Source: Myxococcales bacterium
GTDB lineage: Bacteria > Myxococcota > Polyangia > Nannocystales > Nannocystaceae
NCBI GenBank assembly: GCA_016793465.1
Contig: JAEUJW010000089.1
Coordinates: forward strand, 124,001-188,000
Reading direction: 5' to 3'
Length of the DNA stretch: 64,000 nt
Part shown: one piece after another, positions 8,243 to 16,855 of the stretch
How the letters are laid out: every line of letters starts with the position of its first letter
Position numbering within the stretch: position 1 is the first letter of the stretch
Notes under the pieces: generated by a model
The model's database searches: none
The model's input: the letters and a program-made list of their open reading frames with translations, nothing else
What the model was told of the DNA's origin: nothing
Position numbers and translations under genes: made by a program

Positions 8243-8877
8243 CGTCGGAGGGTACGGAATTTCGGCGGCCGGCGGTAGCGCGGACGCGGGCGCGCGGGGT
8301 CGACCCGCGCAGCAGCGAGAGCCGGCCCGGTCGTCCCGGTGGGTCACGTCGTCAGGCCATGGTTTTGTGTGGACACCGCGGCCCGCTCAATGACCTGTCG
8401 GCAGGACCTGCCGTGCGCGGGCCGGGTTATCGTAGGACATGGCCCGTGGGACATGTCGATCGTGGCCGCGGACGCGGGGGGCGAGCAGGGGCGCGGGTGA
8501 CGGTCGCGGGGTCGCGGGCGTCCGGGTCGACGGGCGAAGAGGCGGCGTCAGGGCGGTCGCCGTGACGAGCGCCGGCTGTCGCGGCGGACGTCGGGTGCGC
8601 GGTCTGCTGCGGCGTGACGTCCGCCGATGCGGCGGCGACGATGTCGGCGCGCGGTGCGACGGCGTCACCGGCCCTCGGTCCGGCGTGTTCGGCGGGCGCA
8701 CGGGCGGGGCGGGTGCGGTGAGATCGGCGCCGGTGAGGCACGTGCGCGCCCGGGCGTGCCGGTCGCTTCCCAGATCTCGAGGTCTGTGGCAGTGATCGGG
8801 GGGCGACGGCGACAGCCGCGGATGGTCGCCCCCGTGAGCGCGGGCGGCGGTGGTGGTGGTGGAAGGCGGGGGTGGTT
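8243..8877. other. 635-base intergenic region, no supported gene
   Basis: Between divergent genes at 8242 (minus) and 8878 (plus). Every open frame here looks like random GC-rich sequence (Arg/Gly/Ala only, no domain). Two degenerate copies of the dispersed palindrome lie at 8395-8410 and 8438-8456. Both promoters should be here, but none stands out. Confidence 0.5.
8438..8456. repeat. Degenerate copy of the CTGTCC-N4-GGACAG palindrome
   Basis: ATGGCC-CGTG-GGACAT followed by GT: nine of twelve arm positions match the consensus. Intergenic. Confidence 0.4.
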
Positions 8878-11676
8878 ATGGCACGTGGATTTCGTAGGAC
8901 TTTGGTGACTGTAATTTCGACGACGGCACTGCTCGTCGCCTGTGGCGACGACGGCGCGGCGACGGGCGGCGCGACGGACAGCGGCAGCTCGACGGGCTTT
9001 CAGACGTCGACGACCATGCCGGCGCCGAGCGAGCCGACGTCGGACTCGATGAATCCGACCTCCGAGGGCATGACCGGGGGCATGACGAGCGTGGGTCCGG
9101 GCGACACGACCGGGTCGACGACCAACAACCCCAGCGAGGTCACGACCACGCAGACGGACAGCTCGGCGACCGAAAGCGCGACCGACAGCGCGACCAGCGA
9201 CGCCACCGACAGCGCGTCGTCGGGCCAGACCGGCAGCGTGGTCAGCGAGACCGACACCAGCGAGCCGGAGCCGTTCTGCGGCGACGGCGTCGTCGAGGGC
9301 AGCGAGGAGTGCGACGACGGGGCCAACAACGGGCCGATGGGCGACTGCAACGACGAGTGCCGGCTCAACATCTGCGGCGACGGCAACAAGTCGCACGGCG
9401 AGGAGTGCGACGACGGCGTCGGCAACGGCGAGGGCATGCTGTGCAACGCCATGTGCGAGTTCAACGTGTGCGGCGACGGCGACAAGAGCCCGGCGGAGGA
9501 GTGCGACGACGGCGAGAAGGACAACGGCCCGGGCAAGCAGTGCAGCGCGCTGTGCGTGCTCAACGTGTGCGGCGACGGCGACCAGGGGCCGGGCGAGCAG
9601 TGCGACGACGGGGCCGACAACGGCGACAACAACAGCTGCAAGAGCGACTGCACCAACAGCGTGTGCGGCGACGGCCTGGTCGGTCCGGGCGAGGGCTGCG
9701 ACGACGGCAACCAGAACAACAACGACGCCTGCACGAACGCCTGCAAGCTGGCCACGTGCGGCGACGGCAACACCGCGCCGACCGAGGAGTGTGACGACGG
9801 CAACCAGGCCAACACCGACCTGTGCACCAACAACTGCACCAACGCGGCGTGCAGCGACGGGTTCGTGCAGGCGGGCATCGGCGAGCAGTGCGACAACGGG
9901 GTCAACAACGCCGACAACGCGGCGTGCACGACCGCCTGCAAGACCAACGTGTGCGGCGACGGCGCGCTCTACAACACCGGCAACGGCACCGAGGAGTGCG
10001 ACAACGGCGGCGACAACGGCCCGGGCAAGGCCTGCAAGGACAACTGCAAGCTGAACGTGTGCGGCGACGGCGACCAGGGGCCGGGCGAGCAGTGCGACGA
10101 CGGCGACATGCAGGGCGGCGACGGCTGCTCGGCGGCGTGCAAGCTCGAGGAGTGCGGCAACAGCGTGCTCGACCCGGGCGAGGCCTGCGACGACGGCAAG
10201 AACGGCGACCAGGACGACGGCTGCACCGACGCGTGCAAGGTCCCGGCGTGCGGCGACGGCATCCTCCAGCCGAGCCTGATGGAGCAGTGCGACCAGGGCG
10301 GCGCCAACAGCAACAGCGGCGACTGCACGGCGACCTGCAAGCTCGCCAAGTGCGGCGACGGGCTGATCCACGCCAACGTCGAGCAGTGCGACAACGGCGT
10401 GGGCAACAACGGGCCGGGCAAGTTCTGCAACGCCATGTGCCAGGACAACGTGTGCGGCGACGGCGACAAGAGCCCGAGCGAGGCCTGCGACGACGGCAAC
10501 CAGAACAACGGGGACACCTGCACCAACGTGTGCAAGCTGGCGACCTGCGGCGACGGCTTCAAGCAGGGCAACGAGCAGTGCGACGCCGGGGCCAACAACA
10601 ACAACAACGGCGCGGTGTGCACCGAGGCGTGCCTGCTGCCGAAGTGCACCGACGGGTTCAAGCAGCCGGGCGAGGAGTGCGACGACGGCAACCAGACCAA
10701 CACCGACGTGTGCCTCAACACCTGCAAGACCGCCAAGTGCGGCGACAGCGTGACGCAGCAGGGCGTCGAGCAGTGCGACGACGGCAACCTGTCGAACAAC
10801 GACGGCTGCACCAACGCGTGCAACCTGCCGAGCTGCGGCGACGGCTTCAAGAACGGCGCCGAGACCGACGTGGACTGCGGCGGCGGGACGTGCAACAAGT
10901 GCGCGCTGACGCTGGGCTGCAACGGCGGCAACGACTGCCAGAGCGGGTTCTGCAGCGCCAGCAAGTGCGCGATCCCCCCGCACTGCAAGGCGATCAAGCA
11001 GGGCAACCCGGCCGCGGGCAGCGGCGTGTACACGATCGACCCCGACGGCGTCGGCGGCAACGCGCCGTTCCAGGCGTTCTGCCAGATGACGTTCGACGGC
11101 GGCGGCTGGACGCTGGTGCTGAAGGCCGACGGCAGCAAGACCACGTTCCTCTACGACGCGGCGCTGTGGACCAACAACGCCACCTACCAGCCCAACTTCC
11201 CCGACCTCGACCACAACGAGGCCAAGCTGCAGAGCTTCATGTCGGTGCCGTTCACCGAGGTGCTGCTCGGCATGGAGACGCCGATCAGCATGGTCAACCC
11301 GCCGGCGCTGACCTTCCAGAAGTTCGCCCAGGGCGGGGCCGCGTTCCTCAACCTGTTCACCGGCGGGTACATCGCCACGGCGATCGGCCGCAACGCCTGG
11401 AAGGCGCTGGTCACCAACAGCTCGCTGCAGCCCAACTGCAACCGCGAGGGCTTCAACGTGCTGCTGGTGCCGGATTGGCCGCGCAGCCGCTTCGGCATCG
11501 TGTCGAACCAGGAGAACGACTGCGGCTCGCCCGACTCGTACATCGGCATCGGCAACCAGGGCCAGAAGTGCGGCGACACGCTGACGCTGCAGCGCTCGGT
11601 CGGCAACTCGGCCTACTGCGCGCCGGACAACGGCGACAAGAGCCTGTCGTCGTTCGGCGCGGTGTTCGTGCGCTGA
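8878..11676 (+). CDS. Giant Cys-rich DUF4215-repeat lipoprotein with C-terminal fibrinogen-like domain
   Basis: ATG 8878 follows a GGAAGG-type ribosome-binding site; 932 residues. The lipobox (TALLVAC) is near residue 22. A Ser/Thr linker runs to about 130. Sixteen Cys-rich repeats of 30-37 residues follow (CGDG...EQCDDGN...C...C), then a variant unit, CGDGFKNGAETDVDCGGG, to about residue 700. The C-terminal 230 residues resemble a fibrinogen-related domain (FQAFCQMTFDGGGWTLVLKADG). DUF4215 repeats are abundant on myxobacterial surfaces; fibrinogen-like domains bind glycans or proteins in animals and some bacteria. An adhesin or surface receptor is inferred. The hydrophobic minus-strand frames across it are shadows of the repeat codons. 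Confidence 0.88.
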   Translation: MARGFRRTLVTVISTTALLVACGDDGAATGGATDSGSSTGFQTSTTMPAPSEPTSDSMNPTSEGMTGGMTSVGPGDTTGSTTNNPSEVTTTQTDSSATESATDSATSDATDSASSGQTGSVVSETDTSEPEPFCGDGVVEGSEECDDGANNGPMGDCNDECRLNICGDGNKSHGEECDDGVGNGEGMLCNAMCEFNVCGDGDKSPAEECDDGEKDNGPGKQCSALCVLNVCGDGDQGPGEQCDDGADNGDNNSCKSDCTNSVCGDGLVGPGEGCDDGNQNNNDACTNACKLATCGDGNTAPTEECDDGNQANTDLCTNNCTNAACSDGFVQAGIGEQCDNGVNNADNAACTTACKTNVCGDGALYNTGNGTEECDNGGDNGPGKACKDNCKLNVCGDGDQGPGEQCDDGDMQGGDGCSAACKLEECGNSVLDPGEACDDGKNGDQDDGCTDACKVPACGDGILQPSLMEQCDQGGANSNSGDCTATCKLAKCGDGLIHANVEQCDNGVGNNGPGKFCNAMCQDNVCGDGDKSPSEACDDGNQNNGDTCTNVCKLATCGDGFKQGNEQCDAGANNNNNGAVCTEACLLPKCTDGFKQPGEECDDGNQTNTDVCLNTCKTAKCGDSVTQQGVEQCDDGNLSNNDGCTNACNLPSCGDGFKNGAETDVDCGGGTCNKCALTLGCNGGNDCQSGFCSASKCAIPPHCKAIKQGNPAAGSGVYTIDPDGVGGNAPFQAFCQMTFDGGGWTLVLKADGSKTTFLYDAALWTNNATYQPNFPDLDHNEAKLQSFMSVPFTEVLLGMETPISMVNPPALTFQKFAQGGAAFLNLFTGGYIATAIGRNAWKALVTNSSLQPNCNREGFNVLLVPDWPRSRFGIVSNQENDCGSPDSYIGIGNQGQKCGDTLTLQRSVGNSAYCAPDNGDKSLSSFGAVFVR

Positions 11677-11689
11677 GCGGCGAGCGAGC

Positions 11690-11723
11690 GGCCGCCGGGG
11701 CGCCCCGGCGGCCGGTACTTTTT
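11690..11723 (+). terminator. Rho-independent terminator of the DUF4215 lipoprotein gene
   Basis: A perfect 24-base palindrome (11690-11713; stem GGCCGCCGGG/CCCGGCGGCC) is followed by GGTAC and five T residues. It sits in the 46 bases between two convergent stop codons and, judging by the T run, serves the plus strand. Confidence 0.8.
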
Positions 11724-12886
11724 CACAGGGGCGCGAGCAGGAGGGTGCCGCGCAGGGGGACGTGCACGAGGATGCCGGCGGCGATCGGCGTGAAGCTGGT
11801 CTGGCCGGTCTGGTCGAAGCGGCCGGCGAGCGGCTGGAGGTCGGGGCGCGGGCGGCTCGACTCGACCTGAAGGCGCGTCCAGTCGACGCGGCCCTGCTCG
11901 AGGGTGGCGCCGGCGTCGCGGGTGAACAGGTGCTCGCCGTCGGCCAGGCGGGCGTAGTGGCGCCAGGTGGGCGTCGGCGCGGGCGCGTCGCGGCCGTCGG
12001 CGAACAGCACGCGCTGGGCCACGAGCTTGCCGTCCCGGTGCGTGTTCAACAGGACGGCGTCGGGGGCGACCCAGCCGCCGGGCCACAGCAGCTCGTCGTC
12101 GGCCTCGGGGAGGGTCCGCAGGGTCGTGGCGGTGCGCAGGTCGAGCAGGCCGACGAAGGGCGGCTCTCTCTCGTAGTCGTGGACGAGCGCGAGGTGGCCC
12201 TGCGGGTCGGGCTGCGAGAGGTCGGTGACGGGGTAGACGGAGGACGCGCCGGCGGCGGGGTCGTGGGTGCGCAGGGCCTTCGAACGCTCGAGGAGCCTCG
12301 GGCGGCCGGCGGCGTCGGGCGTGCACTCGGCGGTCCAGCCGCCGGTGAGGCGGGTGGGCCCGGGGATCCACGCGGTCGTCGGGGGCTCCTGCTCGTCCTC
12401 GGTGAACACCAGGCCGACGCAGCGGGGGTCGCTGCCGTCGTGGCGGGCGACCACGTAGGCGGTGACGAGGATGGCGCGCGGCACCGGCGGGCGCGCGGGC
12501 TGCCACGAGCGGCTGACGACCACCCACGCGCCGTCGGGGCTCGGCTCGGGCGCGCCGCCGGAGATGCCGCCGTCGGGCGCGAGCTTCCAGGCGGGGTCGG
12601 GGGACCACGTCAGCGTCCAGGGGGTCGTCGCGCCGGTCGCGGGGTCGAGGCGCAGGGGCTCGCCGGAGCGGGGGGACACGAGCACGGCGCCGTCCTGCAG
12701 CACGCCGAAGCGCTCGGCCGCGGCGTGGAGGAGGCGCGGCGCGGCGGGCGGGGTGTCCCGAGGGACAGGTGGCACGGGGCTGTCCGCAGGGACAGGTGAT
12801 GCGGGCGCCGGCGCGGGCGTCGGCGCCGGCGGCGAGGCGGGCGCGCAGGCGGCGAGGCAGCCCAGGGCGAGGCGGCGGATCGACAT
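11723..12886 (-). CDS. Lipoprotein with predicted beta-propeller (TolB-like) domain
   Basis: ATG 12886 gives MSIRRLALGCLAACAPAS with lipobox cysteines at 10 and 14. A Pro/Ala linker (residues 15-55) includes two copies of the dispersed palindrome, read here as PVPRDTP and PVPADSP. The remainder, about 330 residues, has repeating short segments such as PSPDGAWVVVSRS, HLALVHDYE and DGEHLFTRDAG, which fit a TolB/WD-like propeller. No catalytic residues are evident. It probably presents a propeller for protein binding at the envelope. It faces the DUF4215 gene head-on across a terminator; the 5' side is divergent from kinase 1. Confidence 0.7.
   Translation of the reverse strand: MSIRRLALGCLAACAPASPPAPTPAPAPASPVPADSPVPPVPRDTPPAAPRLLHAAAERFGVLQDGAVLVSPRSGEPLRLDPATGATTPWTLTWSPDPAWKLAPDGGISGGAPEPSPDGAWVVVSRSWQPARPPVPRAILVTAYVVARHDGSDPRCVGLVFTEDEQEPPTTAWIPGPTRLTGGWTAECTPDAAGRPRLLERSKALRTHDPAAGASSVYPVTDLSQPDPQGHLALVHDYEREPPFVGLLDLRTATTLRTLPEADDELLWPGGWVAPDAVLLNTHRDGKLVAQRVLFADGRDAPAPTPTWRHYARLADGEHLFTRDAGATLEQGRVDWTRLQVESSRPRPDLQPLAGRFDQTGQTSFTPIAAGILVHVPLRGTLLLAPL
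12753..12770. repeat. Dispersed palindrome copy, GTGTCC-CGAG-GGACAG(GT)
   Basis: One mismatch to the consensus arms. It lies in the linker coding region of the propeller lipoprotein, nine bases from a second copy. Confidence 0.65.
12779..12797. repeat. Dispersed palindrome copy, CTGTCC-GCAG-GGACAG(GT)
   Basis: Perfect 6+6 arms around a 4-base loop, in the same linker coding region as the copy at 12753. Confidence 0.8.
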
Positions 12887-13100
12887 CGATCGAGGGGTAG
12901 GGCAGGTCGAGCGGGCTGTCCAGGGGCGGGCGGGCGACACGAGGCCTGTACGCGCGAGGCGGGCCGGGTCATGCGAGGCGGGCCGGGATTCCGCGACGAG
13001 AGGTGCTCGCGGGGGCCTGTGCCGCGGTGCACGCGGCGAGCTCGAGATCGAACCGGGGCGACGTGCTGCCCGTCAACACGGCCAAACGGGGTCGACTGCT

Positions 13101-15407
13101 ATGGTCGCGTCTTCGAGGACCACGGGGATCCGCATGGAGACCAGGGCGATCGGCGCGGCGAGTGCGGGTGCGGGGGCGCCGGCCGTCGCGCGGCCGCTCG
13201 CGCGGGCGCCGGCGGCGATCGTGTATCCGGAGCGGCGCTGCGGCGGGGCGGCGGCGCTCGGCGACGGCGTCACCCTGGACGCGGCGAGCGCGGGCGTGGC
13301 GGGCGAGGCGGCGGCGCTGACGCGCGGCGACGCGGTCGACCGCTACGTGATCCTCGCGCGGCTCGGGCAGGGCGGCATGGGCGTGGTGTTCGCGGCCTAC
13401 GACCCGAAGCTCGACCGCAAGGTGGCGCTGAAGCTGCTGCCGCCGGCGGGCGGCCGCGGGGCGGGCCACGGCGACGCGCGCGCGGGGCTGCTGCGCGAGG
13501 CCCAGGCGCTGGCCCGGCTGGCGCATCCGGCGGTGGTGGCGGTCCACGACGTCGGCACGGTCGGCCAGCAGGTGTGGCTGGCCATGGAGTTCGTCGACGG
13601 GGTGACGCTGGCCCGGTGGTTGAAGGCGAAGCGGCCGTGGCGCGAGGTGCTCGCGGTGTTCCGCCGCGCGGGCGAGGGGCTGGCGGCGGCCCACGCGGCC
13701 GGGCTGGTGCACCGCGACTTCAAACCCGACAACGTGATGGTCGGCGCGGACGGCCGCGTGCGGGTGATGGACTTCGGGCTGGCGCGGGCCGACGCGGCGG
13801 GGGCGGAGACCGCGGCGCAGGGGTCGACGTCGGCGCTGCGCCGCGACGAGACCGCGGTCGGGGCGGTGATGGGTACGCTGGCGTACATGGCCCCGGAGCA
13901 GTGGCTCGGCGGGTCGACCGACGCGCGCACCGATCAGTTCGCGTTCTGCGTGGCGCTGTGGGAGGGGCTCTACGGGGCGCGGCCGTTCGCGGGCGAGGAT
14001 CGGGCGAGCCTGGCCCACCGCGTGACGACCGGGCGACGTCAGGAGCCGCCGCGCCGGCGGGTGCCGTCGTGGCTGCGGCGGACCGTCGAGCGCGGGCTGG
14101 CGCCGACGCCGGGGCGGCGCTGGCCGTCGATGGCGGCGCTGCTGGCGGCGCTGGCCAGCGGGGCGGGGCGGCGGCGCCGGCGGTGGCTGCTCGGCGGGGC
14201 GGCGCTGCTGGCGGCGGCGGTCGGCGCCGGGCTGGCCGGGCGCTCGTGGGAGCACGCCGAGCGCGTCGCGGCCTGCGAGCAGCAGGGTGGCAGCATCGCC
14301 GAGGCGTGGAACGGGGCCACGCGGGCCGAGACGCGCGAGGCGCTGCTGGCCAGCGGGGCGCCGTTCGCGGACACCACGGTCGGGCGGCTGGTGCCGCGCC
14401 TCGACGAGTACGCCGCGCAGTGGGCCGCGGCCCGCGGCGAGGCGTGCATGCGCACACAGGTCGAGCGCGCGTGGGACGCGGAGCAGGCGACCCGCGCCGA
14501 CGAGTGCCTGGCCGAGGCCCGCTGGGCGCTCGAGGATCTGGTGGCCGCGCTGGTCGCCGCCGACGCGGGGGTGGCCGCGCGGGCCGTGCTCGCCGCGGCC
14601 GCGTTGCCGCCGCTGGCGCCGTGCCTCGACGCCGAGAGCTTGGCCCGGCGCCCGCGGCCGCCGCAGGACGAGGCGGCGCGGGCCGAGGCGGCCGCGCTGG
14701 TGCGGGCGCTCGCGCAGGTGCGCACGCTGATGGCGCTCGGGCGCGACACCGAAGGGCTGGTGCGGGCGCGCCAGCTCGACGCGCGGGCGGGGGCGCTGGG
14801 CTGGACGCCGCTGTCGGCGCGGGTGCGGGCGCTCGCCGGGCGACTGGCGGAGCGGGCCGGCGAGCGCCACGAGGCCGAGACGCTGCTCGAGGAGGGCCTT
14901 TACCTCGCGCTCGCGGCGGGCGAGGAGGCGCTGGCGGTCGAGGCGGCGGCGCTGCTCACGTACACCGTCGGCGATCGCCTGGGCCGCACCGACGAGGGGC
15001 TGCGCTGGGGTCGGCTGGGCGAGGCCTTGTTGCCGCGGCTGGGGCCCGCGGCGCGCGCGGCGGAGGTCGACCTGTACTGTCAGATCGGCAACGTCGAGGG
15101 CCTGCGCGGCGAGTATGCGGCGGCCGAGCGGCACTACGAGCTGGCGCTCGCGGGGGTCGAGGCGATCCACGGGCCGGCGCACCCGGAGCCGGCGGTGGCG
15201 CCAGGCGACCTCGCGGCGGGGCCGGGCGCGTTGCGGCTGGCGCACGCCCGCTTCACGCTGGCGCGGGCGCTGTGGGCCAGCGAGGCCGAGCGCGGGCGGG
15301 CCCACGCGCTCGCGCAGCAGGCGGCGCGCGGGCTGCGGGCCGCGACGCCGACGCCCGCGGCGCTGGCGGACGTCGACGCGTGGTTGGCCGGGCACCCGGC
15401 GCCGTAG
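13101..15407 (+). CDS. Transmembrane Ser/Thr protein kinase with TPR-like sensor region (kinase 1)
   Basis: The frame is open from 12462, but kinase homology begins well downstream; ATG 13101 gives 768 residues and ATG 13134 is an alternative. The PknB-type kinase domain shows the glycine loop LGQGGMG (residue 88), VALKLL with the ATP lysine, HRDFKPDN (204), DFG (224) and MAPEQW (about 262), so it should be active. A basic stretch and one transmembrane helix (about 361-380) follow, then some 390 Ala/Glu/Arg-rich residues with tetratricopeptide-like periodicity. Such kinases are numerous in Nannocystaceae and signal from envelope to cytoplasm. The target is unknown. It is divergent from the propeller lipoprotein and convergent with the peroxidase gene seven bases after its stop. 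Confidence 0.88.
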   Translation: MVASSRTTGIRMETRAIGAASAGAGAPAVARPLARAPAAIVYPERRCGGAAALGDGVTLDAASAGVAGEAAALTRGDAVDRYVILARLGQGGMGVVFAAYDPKLDRKVALKLLPPAGGRGAGHGDARAGLLREAQALARLAHPAVVAVHDVGTVGQQVWLAMEFVDGVTLARWLKAKRPWREVLAVFRRAGEGLAAAHAAGLVHRDFKPDNVMVGADGRVRVMDFGLARADAAGAETAAQGSTSALRRDETAVGAVMGTLAYMAPEQWLGGSTDARTDQFAFCVALWEGLYGARPFAGEDRASLAHRVTTGRRQEPPRRRVPSWLRRTVERGLAPTPGRRWPSMAALLAALASGAGRRRRRWLLGGAALLAAAVGAGLAGRSWEHAERVAACEQQGGSIAEAWNGATRAETREALLASGAPFADTTVGRLVPRLDEYAAQWAAARGEACMRTQVERAWDAEQATRADECLAEARWALEDLVAALVAADAGVAARAVLAAAALPPLAPCLDAESLARRPRPPQDEAARAEAAALVRALAQVRTLMALGRDTEGLVRARQLDARAGALGWTPLSARVRALAGRLAERAGERHEAETLLEEGLYLALAAGEEALAVEAAALLTYTVGDRLGRTDEGLRWGRLGEALLPRLGPAARAAEVDLYCQIGNVEGLRGEYAAAERHYELALAGVEAIHGPAHPEPAVAPGDLAAGPGALRLAHARFTLARALWASEAERGRAHALAQQAARGLRAATPTPAALADVDAWLAGHPAP

Positions 15408-15413
15408 ACGGGC

Positions 15414-16121
15414 TCAGCCGGCCTTCGGCGGCAGCGTCTTCTCGACCGCGCTGATCACCTCGGGCGCCATCGGGTCGACCTTACTATTAAAGCGGGCGAC
15501 GACCTTGCCGTCGGGGCCGATGAGGAACTTGGTGAAGTTCCACTGGACCTCGCCACGGATCGGCTCGGGGGTCTCCTCGGTGAGCGTCTTGTAGAGCGGC
15601 GCGATCTCCGGGCCCTTGGCGTGGACCTTGGCCATCATCGGGAAGTCGACGGCGTACTTGCTGGTCACGAACTCGCGGATCTGGGCGGCGTCGCCGGGCT
15701 CCTGCCCGCCGAAGTCGTTCGAGGGGAAGCCGAGCACCACCAGGCCGCGGTCCTTGTAGCGGCCGTAGAGCTCCTGCAGCTGGGCGTACTGCGGGGTGAA
15801 GCCGCACTCCGAGGCGACGTTGACGACCAGCACCGACTTGCCGCGCAGGTCCTTGAAGCTCTGCTTGGTGCCCTCGAGGGTCTCGACCTCGAGGTCGATG
15901 ACCGGGCCCTCGCCGGCGGCGATCGCCGGCGCGGGCTCGGTCTTCGCGGGCTCGGCCTTCGCGGGATCGGTCTTGGCGGGCTCGCCCTTGGCGGGCTCGA
16001 CCTTGGTGGGCGCCGCGGCGGTCTTGCCGGCGTCGGCGGGCTTGCTGTCGCAGGCGACGAGCGGGAGGGCGCAGGTGAGGGCGAGGGGGAGGACGGCGCG
16101 ACGGAGCATGCGCGGAAGCAT
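15414..16121 (-). CDS. Glutathione-peroxidase-family lipoprotein
   Basis: 235 residues. The signal ends at a lipobox, PLVAC (Cys 24). A repetitive linker of five PAK(x)(E/D) units (residues 39-64) precedes a complete GPx fold: NVASECGFTPQYAQLQ with peroxidatic Cys 106, GFPSNDFGGQEPG with Gln 140, and QWNFTKFLI with the Trp and Asn of the active site. It uses Cys, not selenocysteine; such enzymes usually take electrons from thioredoxin. The reaction is reduction of peroxides or lipid hydroperoxides, here displayed on the periplasmic or outer face of a membrane and not in the cytoplasm. The linker-plus-anchor arrangement is unusual for this family. Confidence 0.9.
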   Translation of the reverse strand: MLPRMLRRAVLPLALTCALPLVACDSKPADAGKTAAAPTKVEPAKGEPAKTDPAKAEPAKTEPAPAIAAGEGPVIDLEVETLEGTKQSFKDLRGKSVLVVNVASECGFTPQYAQLQELYGRYKDRGLVVLGFPSNDFGGQEPGDAAQIREFVTSKYAVDFPMMAKVHAKGPEIAPLYKTLTEETPEPIRGEVQWNFTKFLIGPDGKVVARFNSKVDPMAPEVISAVEKTLPPKAG

Positions 16122-16198
16122 AAGGACAGCGGCGTGCCCGTGTCGAGCGCCGCGGCGGGGCGGCCCGGGGGCTCCCGCGCGGTGATACAGTGGCCGGC

Positions 16199-16813
16199 AT
16201 GTCTGCAGCGAACGAGCCGCTCACGGCGGAGGCAGCGCGCGAGCGCCTGGGCCGGGCGGTCGCCTGGGCCCTCGCGGCCCACGGAGATCAGGTCCGCAAG
16301 GGCACGCCGGTGCCGTACGTCAGCCACCTGCTGCAGGTCAGCGGGCTCGTGCTCGAGCACGGCGGCGACCTGGCGCAGGCGGCGGCGGCGGTGCTGCACG
16401 ACGTGGTCGAGGACACCGCGCGCACGCTGGCGGACGTCGAGGCGGCGTTCGGGGCCGACATCGCGGCGATCGTCGGCGACTGCACCGACACCGGGGAGGA
16501 CGAGGCGCCGGGCCGCAAGCGGCCGTGGCGCGAGCGCAAGACGGCGTACATCGCCCGGCTGCAGCACGTCGGGGAGCGCAGCGCGCTGGTCATCGCCTGC
16601 GACAAGCTGCACAACATGCGCACGCAGGTCGCCGACCTCGAGGCGCTGGGGGTCGGGGTGCTGGCCCGCTTCAACGCGCCGCCGGAGGCCCAGCGGTGGC
16701 TGCACGGCGAGCTGCTGGCGGCCCTCGCCGGCAAGGTGCCGCCGCGCCTGCACGCGGAGCTGGAGCACCTGACCGAGCGCTACCGGGCGGGCACCGCGGA
16801 CGGGGCGGCGTGA
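16199..16813 (+). CDS. HD-domain hydrolase of the SpoT/MESH1 type (small alarmone hydrolase-like)
   Basis: ATG 16199 gives 204 residues; a GTG at 16190 would add three. The metal-binding HD pattern matches ppGpp hydrolases: AAHGDQVRKG (His 28), PYVSHLL (His 43), LHDVVEDT (His 67-Asp 68, Glu 71-Asp 72) and the later ACDKLHNMR. There is no synthetase, TGS or ACT domain. Proteins like this hydrolyse the 3'-pyrophosphate of (p)ppGpp or of related nucleotides. Activity on ppGpp is inferred from the family. It is divergent from the peroxidase gene (77 bases) and is followed in the same direction by a surface protein 42 bases on. Confidence 0.85.
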   Translation: MSAANEPLTAEAARERLGRAVAWALAAHGDQVRKGTPVPYVSHLLQVSGLVLEHGGDLAQAAAAVLHDVVEDTARTLADVEAAFGADIAAIVGDCTDTGEDEAPGRKRPWRERKTAYIARLQHVGERSALVIACDKLHNMRTQVADLEALGVGVLARFNAPPEAQRWLHGELLAALAGKVPPRLHAELEHLTERYRAGTADGAA

Positions 16814-16855
16814 GCGTCGCTGGCGCGCCGGCTGGCGATCGGCGAGACTGACGGG

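Noticed and set aside
8665..11214. 849-codon minus-strand frame across the DUF4215 gene
   Set aside because: Repetitive Val/Ala/Leu/Arg sequence produced by reading GC-rich Cys/Asp/Gly codons backwards.
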